Below are positions 1 to 8,002 of a DNA stretch of 36,118 nucleotides, one piece after another. The position numbers and the translations under genes were made by a program. How positions within the stretch are numbered: position 1 is the stretch's first letter; each line of letters begins with the position of its first letter. Origin of the DNA: JAEYFP01 sp964566545 (lineage in GTDB: Bacteria > Bacillota > Clostridia > Lachnospirales > Lachnospiraceae); contig CAZMIX010000023.1 of the NCBI GenBank assembly GCA_964566545.1, forward strand, positions 1-36,118, in the 5' to 3' direction. A model generated the notes under the pieces. It was given only the letters and a program-made list of their open reading frames with translations. It made no database searches and was not told where the DNA came from.

Positions 1-1
1 A

Positions 2-268
2 TACTGGGAGAAGGCAGCTTATGAAGAAGCGGAGCATGCTGCAAAATTTGCCGAGCTGTTGGGAGAAGTCGTAACCGACAGCACAAAAAAGAACCTTGAA
101 ATGAGAGTAGAGGCGGAAAACGGAGCGACGGCAGGGAAGTTTGATCTTGCAAAGCGTGCTAAGGCGCAGAATCTTGATGCAATACATGATACCGTTCATG
201 AGATGGCTCGTGACGAAGCTCGCCATGGAAAAGCGTTTAAGGGCTTGCTTGAAAGATATTTTGGGTAA
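2..268 (+). CDS. Reverse-rubrerythrin-like NADH peroxidase, C-terminal part (5' end outside the window)
   Basis: The frame is open from base 2 and ends at TAA 266-268, so only the C-terminal ~88 residues are visible. They show a ferritin-like diiron helix pair with YEEAEHAAKF near the edge and EMARDEARHGKAFKGLL near the end; the Glu and His residues of both are diiron ligands in this family. The wording closely follows clostridial reverse rubrerythrins, which carry an N-terminal rubredoxin domain and reduce H2O2 with NADH in the cytoplasm. That rubredoxin domain would lie upstream and cannot be seen, so a plain ferritin-like rubrerythrin remains possible. It sits 36 bases before a classical rubrerythrin, so the two are probably co-transcribed for peroxide defence. 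An internal ATG at 59 is not a plausible start because the reading frame and homology continue upstream of it. Confidence 0.85.
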   Translation, partial: YWEKAAYEEAEHAAKFAELLGEVVTDSTKKNLEMRVEAENGATAGKFDLAKRAKAQNLDAIHDTVHEMARDEARHGKAFKGLLERYFG

Positions 269-304
269 TTAGGCAGAATAGAAAATTAATTTGGAGGAAA
301 AGAT

Positions 305-841
305 ATGTCAAAATATGCAGGAACAAAAACAGAACAGAATTTGATGGAAGCGTTTTCAGGAGAATCTCAGGCAAGAAATAAATACACCTATTATGCTTCC
401 GCGGCTAAGAAAGCCGGTTATGAGCAGCTTGCTGCGCTGTATTTAGAAACGGCGGATCAGGAAAAAGAGCATGCGAAGATGTGGTTTAAGGAATTCCATG
501 GGATTGGCGGCCAGGAAGAAAATCTTGTAGATGCGGCAGCAGGCGAAAATGAGGAGTGGACAAGTATGTATGCCCGCATGGCAAGGGAAGCCAGAGAAGA
601 AGGCTTCATGGAGCTTGCGGTAAAGTTTGACGGTGTGGCAAAGGTAGAAGCCGCACATGAAAAGAGATATTTAAAGCTTCTTGAGAGTATGAAAAATGAC
701 AAAACTTTTAAGGGTGATGCCCCTCTTGGCTGGAAGTGCCGTAACTGCGGTTATGTACACGATGGCATCGACGCGCCGGAAGTATGTCCGGTATGTGCAC
801 ATCCGAAGGCATATTTTGAGCGTAAGGTAGAAAACTATTAA
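305..841 (+). CDS. rbr: Rubrerythrin
   Basis: The 178-residue protein has the standard rubrerythrin order: a ferritin-like four-helix diiron domain (about residues 1-135), then a C-terminal rubredoxin-type iron site. Diiron motifs are FSGESQARNKY near residue 20, DQEKEHAKMW near 55 and VAKVEAAHEKRY near 120. The rubredoxin knuckles are CRNCGY and CPVCAHPKAYF (about residues 145-175). The family reduces hydrogen peroxide in anaerobes, with electrons arriving through the rubredoxin iron. The start ATG follows GGAGG about eight bases upstream, and the length is normal. The preceding gene is a second peroxidase of the same superfamily and the next gene begins directly after its stop codon, so it is probably part of one transcript. 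Confidence 0.97.
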   Translation: MSKYAGTKTEQNLMEAFSGESQARNKYTYYASAAKKAGYEQLAALYLETADQEKEHAKMWFKEFHGIGGQEENLVDAAAGENEEWTSMYARMAREAREEGFMELAVKFDGVAKVEAAHEKRYLKLLESMKNDKTFKGDAPLGWKCRNCGYVHDGIDAPEVCPVCAHPKAYFERKVENY

Positions 842-1534
842 ATGGAAATCCTATTTGAAGACGAGCAGCTCCTCGTATGCAGGAAGCCGGCGGGGATGCC
901 GACGCAGACCGCGGACATCCGAACGAGGGATCTGGTTGGCGAAGTAAGGAATTATTTAAAAACACAGGGAAATAGAGATTTTTATGCAGGGCTGGTCCAT
1001 CGTTTGGACCAGCCTGTTGAAGGTATTCTTGTTTTTGCGAAAAATATGCCTGCGGCCGCGGCCTTGAGCAGGCAGATCAATGAAAACCGGATGCAGAAGT
1101 ATTATTATGCGGCGGTACAAGGCATCGTGCCGGATGTAGGAAGAGAAATCCGGCTGACGGATTATCTGATCAAGGATCAAAAGGCGGGCAAGGCGAAAAT
1201 TGTGACGGAGCGAACTGCGGAGGCCAAAAAGGCGGAGCTGCTCTATCAGGTCGAGGCGACGGATGAAAAGGCGGACAGAAGCCTTTTAAAAATTCATTTA
1301 TTGACAGGAAGATTTCATCAAATCAGAGTACAATTGGCAAACGCCGGATATCCTATTCTTAACGATGCCAAATATGGAGAGTCGGAGCATAAAAACAGCC
1401 GTGATTCCTACGAAATCGCGTTATGCGCGTATCGTTTGGAATTTTTTCACCCGAAAACAAATAAAAGGATGGGGTTTGAAATAGAACCCAGTCAAGATAG
1501 TATTCGGCAATTGAGGTCGCAATTACCAGATTAG
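842..1534 (+). CDS. RluA-family pseudouridine synthase (short, no S4 domain)
   Basis: The 230-residue protein has the pseudouridine synthase core. It opens with ILFEDEQLLVCRKPAG, typical of the RluA branch, and the catalytic motif is VHRLDQPVEGILVFAKN (about residues 53-69), with the Asp of HRLD as the expected nucleophile. The later segment LLTGRFHQIRVQLANAGYPI matches the conserved TGRxHQIR motif. The N-terminal S4 RNA-binding domain of RluC/RluD is missing, so this is a single-domain member; whether the target is rRNA or tRNA cannot be read from sequence. HRLDQPVEG replaces the commoner HRLDRxTSG but keeps the catalytic Asp. Its ATG directly follows the rubrerythrin TAA and has only a weak ribosome binding site, suggesting translational coupling. 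Confidence 0.92.
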   Translation: MEILFEDEQLLVCRKPAGMPTQTADIRTRDLVGEVRNYLKTQGNRDFYAGLVHRLDQPVEGILVFAKNMPAAAALSRQINENRMQKYYYAAVQGIVPDVGREIRLTDYLIKDQKAGKAKIVTERTAEAKKAELLYQVEATDEKADRSLLKIHLLTGRFHQIRVQLANAGYPILNDAKYGESEHKNSRDSYEIALCAYRLEFFHPKTNKRMGFEIEPSQDSIRQLRSQLPD

Positions 1535-1573
1535 AAAGGCGGCGGCTACAAATACTATCCATGGGTGATTTGT

Positions 1574-2620
1574 ATGGATAGACTGTTGAATGAAAAACAG
1601 AAAAAAATATTGACTGCGGTCATGGTCATTACCGCGGTTTATTTAGGAATGAAGTATCTGGTCCCCATCTTTATTCCTTTTTTATTTGGCGGTCTGATCG
1701 GCGTAATCATTCTGCCGGCGGTGGACTGGCTTTATCATAAATTGCATTTGAACAGGAGCTTTTCGGCGGCCTGTTTAATGCTTGCGGCCTGTCTGCTGTT
1801 TTTGGGACTTTTATGGCTGCTGTTTGGGAGGCTGTTTGTCCAGATGGAGGATTTGGTTTGCAACTATTTGTGCTATGAGGAGGAGTTTGAAAAAAATTTC
1901 ATGGGGCTCTGCGATTCGATGGAAAAGCTGACCGGCATCGATGCCGTAAAAATAGAGACGCAAGTCGTGGAAAATTTTAATTGCTTTATCGAAACGGTTA
2001 CAACAAAAAAAATGTCCGAACTGATGGGAAATTCCATGACGATTTTAAAGAAGACGGTAAGCTGCTTTACGATTATTATCGTGACGTTTATTTCTGTACT
2101 CCTGTTTGTAAAGGATTTCGGGAAAATGAAGGAAAAATGCCGGAACAACAAATGCTGTCAGGTAATTTATGACATTGTCAAAAAGGTGCTTACAGCGGCG
2201 GGTACCTATCTGCGCGCGCAGCTTATCATTATGAGTTTGATATCGGCCTTGTGTGTAATCACGCTGTATTTCTTAAAAAATCCGTATGCTTTGCTTGTCG
2301 GGATTTTAATCGGTTTTTTTGATATTCTTCCGTTTATTGGAACGGGCACAATTCTCGTGCCGTGGGCAATCATCGAGCTTTCTATGGGTCATTATAAGGA
2401 GGCGGCCGTTCTGCTTCTTTTGTTTGCCGCCTGCTCGTTTGTCAGGGAGCTGCTAGAGCCGAAGCTCATCGGAAAGCGGCTTGGGGTCTATCCGATCGCC
2501 GTGCTTATGGCGATTTACGTCGGCATCCGGCTCTTCGGCATCGTAGGCATCGTGCTTGGCCCGGTCAGCATCCTCATCATTTATGAATGGATGAATGCCT
2601 TGACAAAACAAGCCAAATAA
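1574..2620 (+). CDS. AI-2E family transporter (YtvI/PerM-like permease)
   Basis: This is a 348-residue polytopic membrane protein. Hydrophobic segments lie near residues 15-65 (a hairpin with PIFIPFLFGGLIG), 70-95, 155-175 and then a dense C-terminal block. A polar coiled region of about 80 residues separates the first and second halves. The C-terminal motif DILPFIGTGTILVPWAI, followed by LEPKLIGKRLGVYPI, is the signature of the AI-2E/UPF0118 family. Members include sporulation-linked YtvI and sodium/proton antiporters, so 'AI-2 exporter' is only a family name. The start is uncertain: GTG at 1565 would add three residues and neither start has a clear ribosome binding site. Its last codons contain the promoter of the proS leader. 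Confidence 0.9.
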   Translation: MDRLLNEKQKKILTAVMVITAVYLGMKYLVPIFIPFLFGGLIGVIILPAVDWLYHKLHLNRSFSAACLMLAACLLFLGLLWLLFGRLFVQMEDLVCNYLCYEEEFEKNFMGLCDSMEKLTGIDAVKIETQVVENFNCFIETVTTKKMSELMGNSMTILKKTVSCFTIIIVTFISVLLFVKDFGKMKEKCRNNKCCQVIYDIVKKVLTAAGTYLRAQLIIMSLISALCVITLYFLKNPYALLVGILIGFFDILPFIGTGTILVPWAIIELSMGHYKEAAVLLLLFAACSFVRELLEPKLIGKRLGVYPIAVLMAIYVGIRLFGIVGIVLGPVSILIIYEWMNALTKQAK

Positions 2621-2628
2621 AATAGAAT
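2600..2628 (+). promoter_or_regulatory. Sigma-A-type promoter of the proS T-box leader
   Basis: TTGACA at 2600-2605 and TAGAAT at 2623-2628 are separated by exactly 17 bases. The -35 is a perfect match and the -10 matches five of six. It lies in the end of the permease gene and just after it, and would start a transcript near 2635, immediately upstream of the T-box leader. Confidence 0.8.
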
Positions 2629-2634
2629 GGCGTT

Positions 2635-2871
2635 AGACAGAAACTGTGAAAAGAACTAGTACGGAGAGGGCGTCGTTTGGATGCCGAAGCGTTACAGAGA
2701 AGGAATGGCTGCTGAGAATTCCTGCGTGAAAATCCGGAACCGGCCTTGGAGTTCCGTATGAAAATACGGCGTAGAGCGGCGTTAACGCGACAGGAGAGAG
2801 CGCACAGATGCTAAGAAGGGTGGTACCGCCGACATTCGGTCCCTTGCAGATGTGGGCTTATTATTTTTTTT
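2635..2871 (+). promoter_or_regulatory. T-box riboswitch leader of proS, specifier CCG (Pro)
   Basis: The leader contains the hallmark T-box AAGGGTGGTACCGC at 2816-2829, whose GGTACC-region bulge binds the NCCA end of uncharged tRNA. Stem I features are visible: AGTA at 2658-2661, an AGAGA/GAATGGCTGCTGAGAATTC arm around 2695-2720, and GAA (2737-2739) followed by CCG at 2740-2742, then the usual TTGGAG. GAA plus codon is the standard position of the specifier, so CCG would read tRNA-Pro(CGG or UGG), in agreement with the downstream gene. The RNA should let transcription continue only when uncharged tRNA-Pro accumulates. The specifier assignment rests on the alignment pattern and not on a folded model. 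Confidence 0.93.
2800..2871 (+). terminator. T-box intrinsic terminator, mutually exclusive with the antiterminator
   Basis: GCGCACA (2800-2806) pairs with TGTGGGC (2851-2857) with one mismatch, and AAGGG (2816-2820) pairs with CCCTT (2841-2845). A T-rich run follows at 2858-2871. The upper stem uses part of the T-box itself, so forming the tRNA-bound antiterminator would disrupt this hairpin. Confidence 0.8.
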
Positions 2872-2887
2872 AGTAAGGAGAAAATGT

Positions 2888-4318
2888 ATGGCAGACAAAA
2901 AACTTGTAGAAGCGATTACCTCGATGGAAGAGGATTTTGCGCAGTGGTACACAGATGTTGTAAAAAAGGCGGAGCTGATCGACTATTCCAACGTCAAGGG
3001 CTGCATGGTGATCAAGCCGGCAGGCTATGCGATCTGGGAGCTGGTGCAGAGGCAGCTTGACGACCGCTTTAAGCAGACGGGAGTGGAGAATGTTTATATG
3101 CCGATGTTCATTCCCGAAAGCCTGTTACAGAAGGAAAAGGATCATGTGGAGGGCTTTGCGCCGGAGGTCGCATGGGTGACACACGGAGGCTTGGAGCCGC
3201 TGCAGGAGCGGATGTGCGTGAGGCCGACGTCCGAAACGCTGTTCTGTGATTTCTATGCAAACGAAATCCAGTCCTACAGGGATTTGCCGAAATTATATAA
3301 CCAGTGGTGCTCCGTTGTGCGCTGGGAAAAGACGACAAGGCCATTTCTGCGTTCGCGGGAATTTTTATGGCAGGAGGGACATACCGCACATGCTACGGCT
3401 GAAGAGGCCGAGGCAAGAACCGAGCAGATGCTGAACGTATACGCTGATTTCTGTGAAGAAGTGCTGGCAATTCCCGTCATCAAAGGAAGGAAAACGGATA
3501 AAGAAAAATTTGCGGGGGCTGAGGCTACCTATACGATAGAAGCGCTGATGCATGACGGCAAGGCACTGCAGTCAGGAACGAGCCACAATTTCGGAAACGG
3601 GTTTGCGAAAGCATTTGATATTCAGTTTACAGACAAGGATAATTCGTTAAAATATGTGCATCAGACGTCCTGGGGACTGTCCACGAGAATTATCGGCGCG
3701 ATCATTATGGTACACGGGGATGACAGCGGCTTGAAGCTGCCTCCAAGAATCGCTCCGTGCCAGATCATGGTCATTCCGATCCAGCAGAAGAAGGAAGGTG
3801 TGCTAAAGAAGGCATTCGAGATTAAGGAAAAGCTTTCGGGCTTCCGCGTGAAGGTAGACGATACGGATAAAAGCCCCGGCTGGAAGTTCAGCGAGCAGGA
3901 GATGCGCGGCATTCCGCTTCGTATCGAGATTGGACCGAAGGATATTGAGGCGAACCAATGCGTCATCGTTCGCCGCGATACGAGGGAGAAGTTCGTCGTT
4001 TCGATCGATGAAGCGGAAAAGAAAGCGGCAGAGCTTCTGGACAGCATCCAGAACGATATGCTTGCACATGCGGGAGAGCACCTTGCGTCACACACTTACA
4101 AGGCAGGGAACTATGCCGAATTTAAACAAACGATCGAAGAAAAGCCGGGCTTTGTGAAAGCGATGTGGTGCGGCGACGAGGCATGTGAGGCTGCGATCAA
4201 GGAGGAAACAGGCGCAACATCCCGCTGCATGCCATTTGAGCAGGAGCAGATTGCAGATACCTGTGTTTGCTGTGGAAAACCTGCCAAAACAATGGTATAC
4301 TGGGGAAAAGCATATTAA
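2888..4318 (+). CDS. proS: Prolyl-tRNA synthetase, archaeal/eukaryote type
   Basis: This 476-residue class II synthetase attaches proline to tRNA-Pro in the cytoplasm. Motif 2 is seen as TTRPFLRSREFLWQEGHTAH and motif 3 as HQTSWGLSTRIIGAI with VHGDDSGLKLPPR after it. No INS editing domain sits between motifs 2 and 3, unlike the usual ~570-residue bacterial enzyme. The C-terminal ~45 residues contain CGDEAC and CVCCG clusters, a zinc-binding tail typical of the short archaeal/eukaryote-type ProS found in many Firmicutes. ATG 2888 follows AAGGAG (2875-2880). An in-frame GTG at 2852 is rejected because it lies inside the leader terminator. The T-box leader makes expression respond to uncharged tRNA-Pro. 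Confidence 0.97.
   Translation: MADKKLVEAITSMEEDFAQWYTDVVKKAELIDYSNVKGCMVIKPAGYAIWELVQRQLDDRFKQTGVENVYMPMFIPESLLQKEKDHVEGFAPEVAWVTHGGLEPLQERMCVRPTSETLFCDFYANEIQSYRDLPKLYNQWCSVVRWEKTTRPFLRSREFLWQEGHTAHATAEEAEARTEQMLNVYADFCEEVLAIPVIKGRKTDKEKFAGAEATYTIEALMHDGKALQSGTSHNFGNGFAKAFDIQFTDKDNSLKYVHQTSWGLSTRIIGAIIMVHGDDSGLKLPPRIAPCQIMVIPIQQKKEGVLKKAFEIKEKLSGFRVKVDDTDKSPGWKFSEQEMRGIPLRIEIGPKDIEANQCVIVRRDTREKFVVSIDEAEKKAAELLDSIQNDMLAHAGEHLASHTYKAGNYAEFKQTIEEKPGFVKAMWCGDEACEAAIKEETGATSRCMPFEQEQIADTCVCCGKPAKTMVYWGKAY
4273..4301 (+). promoter_or_regulatory. Possible ackA promoter inside the proS 3' end
   Basis: TGGAAA (4273-4278) and TATACT (4296-4301) are 17 bases apart, with an extended -10 TGG immediately before TATACT. 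This would let ackA be transcribed independently of the proS T-box. It overlaps coding sequence for the ProS zinc tail, so the match could be chance. Confidence 0.45.
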
Positions 4319-4341
4319 CACATAAAGGGGGCAATCAAAAC

Positions 4342-5544
4342 ATGAACATATTGGTGATTAACTGCGGAAGCTCCTCCCTGAAATATCAGCTGATCAACGC
4401 TGACTCCGAGGAAGTTCTTGCAAAAGGGATCTGCGAGCGGATTGGAATCGACGGCGGAATGCTGACACATCAGCCGGAGGGCAGGGACAAAATCAAGACG
4501 GCGGTCGATATGCAAAACCATACCGTTGCGGCAAAACTCGTGATCGAAAGTCTGACAGACAAGGAAAACGGCGTTATTCAGTCGCTGAGCGAAATAGACG
4601 CGGTCGGACACCGCGTCGTGCACGGCGGAGAGCGTTTTTCGGAATCAACGCCGCTGACGGAGGAGGTAATACGGACGATTGAGGAATGCAATGATCTGGC
4701 GCCACTCCATAATCCGGCGAACTTGATCGGTATCCGTTCCTGCATGGAGGTGCTGCCGGGTGTGCCGATGGTCGGCGTATTTGATACCGCATTTCATCAA
4801 ACGATGCCACCCAAGGCTTACCTCTACGGAATTCCGTATGAATATTATCAAAAATACAAGGTGCGTCGCTACGGTTTCCACGGCACGAGCCATGAATTCG
4901 TATCCAAACGCGCGGCGCAGGTGCTTGGAAGAGATAGCGGCAACTTTAAAGTTATTGTCTGTCATCTGGGCAATGGCGCCAGCATTAGTGCGGTCTGTAA
5001 CGGAAAATGCGTGGATACAAGCATGGGATTGACACCGCTGGAGGGCTTGATCATGGGCACGCGCAGCGGCGATTTGGATCCGGCAATTTTAGAATTTATT
5101 TCGAAAAAAGAAAATTTGACGGTTTCCGAGGTGACAGATATCCTTAATAAAAAGTCCGGAGTGCTCGGACTGTCCGGAATCGCAAGCGATTTCAGGGATT
5201 TAGGGAATGCAGCATCGGAGGGAAATGAGCAGGCAAAAATGACGCTGGAGACGTATGCGTACCGTGTTGCCAAATATATTGGTTCTTATGTGGCGGCGAT
5301 GAACGGCGTGGATGCGATCGTATTTACGGCAGGTGTCGGGGAAAACAATATGCAGGTCAGACAGATGATCGGAGATTATCTTGGCTATTTGGGAACCGGT
5401 GTCATTGCGGAGAAAAACAGTGTAAGAGGTGAGGAGGCAGTTTTGTCTGCAGACGGTGCAAAGGTTACCGTACTTGTCATACCGACGAACGAGGAGCTTG
5501 CGATTGCAAGGGAAACGGTTAGACTGGTGAATGAAAAGAAGTAA
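4342..5544 (+). CDS. ackA: Acetate kinase
   Basis: This 400-residue cytoplasmic enzyme makes ATP and acetate from acetyl phosphate and ADP. It starts with ILVINCGSSSLKYQL, the first phosphate motif of the ASKHA fold. FHGTSHEFVSKRAA, HLGNGASISAVCNGKCVDTSMG and GLIMGTRSGDLDP are the expected active-site segments, and FTAGVGENNMQVRQ marks the C-terminal lobe. Length is normal for the family. ATG 4342 follows AAAGGGGG (4325-4331); the in-frame codons before it lie in the proS tail and are not needed. No phosphotransacetylase (pta) gene is adjacent. It follows proS by 23 bases, but a candidate promoter inside proS may uncouple it. Confidence 0.97.
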   Translation: MNILVINCGSSSLKYQLINADSEEVLAKGICERIGIDGGMLTHQPEGRDKIKTAVDMQNHTVAAKLVIESLTDKENGVIQSLSEIDAVGHRVVHGGERFSESTPLTEEVIRTIEECNDLAPLHNPANLIGIRSCMEVLPGVPMVGVFDTAFHQTMPPKAYLYGIPYEYYQKYKVRRYGFHGTSHEFVSKRAAQVLGRDSGNFKVIVCHLGNGASISAVCNGKCVDTSMGLTPLEGLIMGTRSGDLDPAILEFISKKENLTVSEVTDILNKKSGVLGLSGIASDFRDLGNAASEGNEQAKMTLETYAYRVAKYIGSYVAAMNGVDAIVFTAGVGENNMQVRQMIGDYLGYLGTGVIAEKNSVRGEEAVLSADGAKVTVLVIPTNEELAIARETVRLVNEKK

Positions 5545-5567
5545 GCTATGGAAAAGAGGTGTCCCGT

Positions 5568-6929
5568 ATGCAGATAACACTCCCAGATAAGGTGAAGCGC
5601 GTCATCCGCACATTGCAGGATGGGGGCTATGAAGCCTATGCGGTAGGCGGCTGCGTGCGGGACTTTTGCTTAGGCAGGCAGCCAGAGGACTGGGATATCA
5701 CGACGAGTGCCAGACCGGAGGAAGTAAAGAATCTGTTTCGGCGGACGGTGGATACCGGAATCCGGCATGGGACAGTCACAGTTCTATACGGAAACGAAGG
5801 CTTTGAGGTGACAACCTATCGGATCGACGGCGATTATGAGGACAGCAGGCATCCGAAGGAGGTTACTTATACAACGAATTTAACGGAGGACTTAAAACGG
5901 CGTGATTTTACGATCAACGCGATGGCCTACAGTGAAGAAACCGGGATTGTGGACGCATTTGGCGGTCTTGCCGATTTAGAAAACGGGATCATCCGTGCCG
6001 TTGGAAATGCGAGGGAACGTTTTACGGAGGATGCCCTTCGCATTTTGCGGGCGATCCGGTTTTCGGCTCAGCTTGGCTATATGATTGAAGAAGGAACGGA
6101 GCGGGCGATCAGGGAGCTTGCGCCGACGCTTATCCGCATTAGCGCCGAGCGGATTCGTGTGGAGTTTGTGAAGCTACTTCTGTCAAAGCATCCGGACAGA
6201 CTACGTATTGCTTATGAAACAGGCGTGACTGCCGTTATACTTCCTGAACTTGACCGGATGTTTAAAACAGAGCAGAATACACCTTATCATTACTTTAACG
6301 TTGGAGAGCATACGCTTTATGCACTGCAGGCATCTTGCGCAGAGGATGTGCATCTGGATGCGGAAGAGAAGAAACTGCTTCGGCTGTCGCTGCTGTTTCA
6401 TGATATTGGGAAGCCTGAGGAGCATACTGTGGATGAGCGGGGAGTTTCTCATTTTTACCGTCATGCGCTAAGGAGTGAGGAGTTGACGGTTCGAATTATG
6501 CGGCGGCTAAAATTTGATAATGATACACTTTATAAGACAGCAAAGCTCGTAAAATATCATGATTACAGACCAAGATTGACGATGCCGCATGTGAGGCACG
6601 CCATTGTTGAAATCGGATCTGAACTGATGCCGGTGCTGTTTGCATTAAAACGGTCGGATATCGCGGCTCAAAGCGATTATAAGCTGGAAGAAAAGCTTGC
6701 GTATACGGCAGAGTTTGAACAGCGATATCGGCAGGTGCTTGCGGATGGTGACTGCATCTCGATTAGGACACTTGCCGTTACCGGAAAGGATCTGATTGAA
6801 GCCGGACTGCAGCCTGGCCGGGAGCTCGGAGATGTGCTGCAGAAGCTGTTTTTGCATGTACTGGAGGAGCCTTCCCACAATACAAAGGAATATCTGCTTT
6901 CTAAAATAAATACGGAGAAGGAATTATAG
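5568..6929 (+). CDS. cca: CCA tRNA nucleotidyltransferase with HD domain
   Basis: The 453-residue class II nucleotidyltransferase adds or repairs the CCA end of tRNA. The nucleotidyltransferase head is clear: YAVGGCVRDFCLGRQPEDWD with the catalytic DxD in DWDI, then RRDFTINAMAY and the ALRILRAIRFSAQLGY RNA-binding motif. A C-terminal HD phosphohydrolase domain is present, with YHYFNVGEHTLYAL near residue 240 and LLFHDIGKP near 285. ATG 5568 is chosen because GAGGTG lies six bases upstream; GTG 5559 would add three residues. It follows ackA by 23 bases and no promoter or terminator is apparent between them. The match is unambiguous for the family, though poly(A) polymerase I-like relatives share the head domain. 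Confidence 0.94.
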   Translation: MQITLPDKVKRVIRTLQDGGYEAYAVGGCVRDFCLGRQPEDWDITTSARPEEVKNLFRRTVDTGIRHGTVTVLYGNEGFEVTTYRIDGDYEDSRHPKEVTYTTNLTEDLKRRDFTINAMAYSEETGIVDAFGGLADLENGIIRAVGNARERFTEDALRILRAIRFSAQLGYMIEEGTERAIRELAPTLIRISAERIRVEFVKLLLSKHPDRLRIAYETGVTAVILPELDRMFKTEQNTPYHYFNVGEHTLYALQASCAEDVHLDAEEKKLLRLSLLFHDIGKPEEHTVDERGVSHFYRHALRSEELTVRIMRRLKFDNDTLYKTAKLVKYHDYRPRLTMPHVRHAIVEIGSELMPVLFALKRSDIAAQSDYKLEEKLAYTAEFEQRYRQVLADGDCISIRTLAVTGKDLIEAGLQPGRELGDVLQKLFLHVLEEPSHNTKEYLLSKINTEKEL

Positions 6930-6944
6930 ATCAGCATACTTTTT

Positions 6945-7014
6945 ATCCCCCCCTCATAAGATAGGTAGTGAACAAACTATAGATAAACAATATGTATTAC
7001 CGGGTGAGGGGGAT
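6945..7014 (+). promoter_or_regulatory. C-tract/G-tract inverted repeat covering the cotS-like ribosome binding site
   Basis: A run of seven C followed by TCA (6947-6956) is complementary to TGAGGGGG (7005-7012), which is the ribosome binding site of the GTG start at 7019. Between them lies CATAAGATA (6955-6963), which matches the sigma-K -10 form CATAnnnTA, with an AC dinucleotide 15 bases upstream. Either element could act in sporulation control. Both are short and unproven. Confidence 0.35.
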
Positions 7015-7018
7015 CTGA

Positions 7019-8002
7019 GTGGGCGATAAAGGAAGCAGTATACTGGAAGCCTATGATTTAACAGTAAACAGGACATATAAGGGACGCGGCGCGCTTATTT
7101 GCGAAACAAATCAGGGCTTAAAAATTCTGCGGGAATATCACGGTTCGGCTGCGAAGTTGCAAATGCAGGATGAAATACTTTCACATATTGGTAAACGAGG
7201 CTCTTTTAAAGTAGATTTTTTTGTTCGCAATAAAGAAGGCGGTCTGCTGACGGCGGATGTATCGGGAACTCCCTACGTGCTGAAGGATTGCTGTGACGGA
7301 AGGGAATGTGACGTAAAGAATCTTGGGGAGCTTCGCCTGGCTGCCAAAAACCTGGCTGTTTTGCACCGGATGATGCAGATTCCGCAGCTCTGTACCGTTC
7401 CGATGTATTTTCACTCGATCAAGCGCGAGTCCGGAAAGCATACAAGAGAGCTCAAGAAAATCAAGGATTTTATACAGGCGAGGAGCAAAAAATCAGAATT
7501 TGAACTGTATTTTATTAAGAATTTCGGTCTGTTTTACGAACAGGCGCTCGAAGTGAACGGCAGTATGGCGGGTTGGGATGAGAAGTCCTTTCTTCATGAA
7601 ATTTTTGAAAGCGGCCAGCTTTGTCACGGCGAATATATCCATCATAATATTATGATCAATAAGCAGGGACTTTCTATTATTAATTTTGAAAAGTTTTTGG
7701 CTGATACAAAAGTCAGAGATTTATATCAATTTACGCGAAAGGTACTGGAGAAAAATAATTGGGAAGAGCGAACGGGATTTCTGCTTCTGGAAAGCTATGA
7801 GGAGGAGATGCCTCTTCTTAAGGAGGAAAAAAGAAATCTGTATTTTCGGCTTGCCTATCCGGAGAAATTCTGGAAGATCGCCAATTATTATTATAACTCC
7901 AATAAGGCACTTGTGCCGGATAAAAATATCGATAAGCTGAAGATACTTGTTAACCAAAATGATGCAAGGGAAAGGTTTTTAAAACAGTTAGAGAGGTACT
8001 GA
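7019..8002 (+). CDS. CotS-family spore coat protein (kinase-like fold)
   Basis: The 327-residue protein resembles the CotS/YsxE/YutH family of aminoglycoside-phosphotransferase-like proteins found in spore coats. It has an N-terminal lobe with GALICETNQGLKILREY, a KDFIQARSKKSEFELYFI linker, and the C-terminal lobe segment LCHGEYIHHNIMINKQGLSIINFEKFL. That segment aligns with the Brenner/DFG region of kinases, but the HGDxxxxN Asp is replaced by Glu and the DFE-type Asp by Asn, so activity is doubtful. The GTG start has GAGGGGGA five to six bases upstream. It overlaps the next gene by one base (TGATG), implying co-translation. It probably acts in the mother cell during coat assembly; this is inference from the family. 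Confidence 0.82.
   Translation: MGDKGSSILEAYDLTVNRTYKGRGALICETNQGLKILREYHGSAAKLQMQDEILSHIGKRGSFKVDFFVRNKEGGLLTADVSGTPYVLKDCCDGRECDVKNLGELRLAAKNLAVLHRMMQIPQLCTVPMYFHSIKRESGKHTRELKKIKDFIQARSKKSEFELYFIKNFGLFYEQALEVNGSMAGWDEKSFLHEIFESGQLCHGEYIHHNIMINKQGLSIINFEKFLADTKVRDLYQFTRKVLEKNNWEERTGFLLLESYEEEMPLLKEEKRNLYFRLAYPEKFWKIANYYYNSNKALVPDKNIDKLKILVNQNDARERFLKQLERY

Noticed and set aside
2852..2887. Earlier GTG start for proS adding 12 residues
   Set aside because: It lies in the terminator of the T-box leader, encodes a poly-T-derived hydrophobic stretch, and ATG 2888 has a well-placed AAGGAG.
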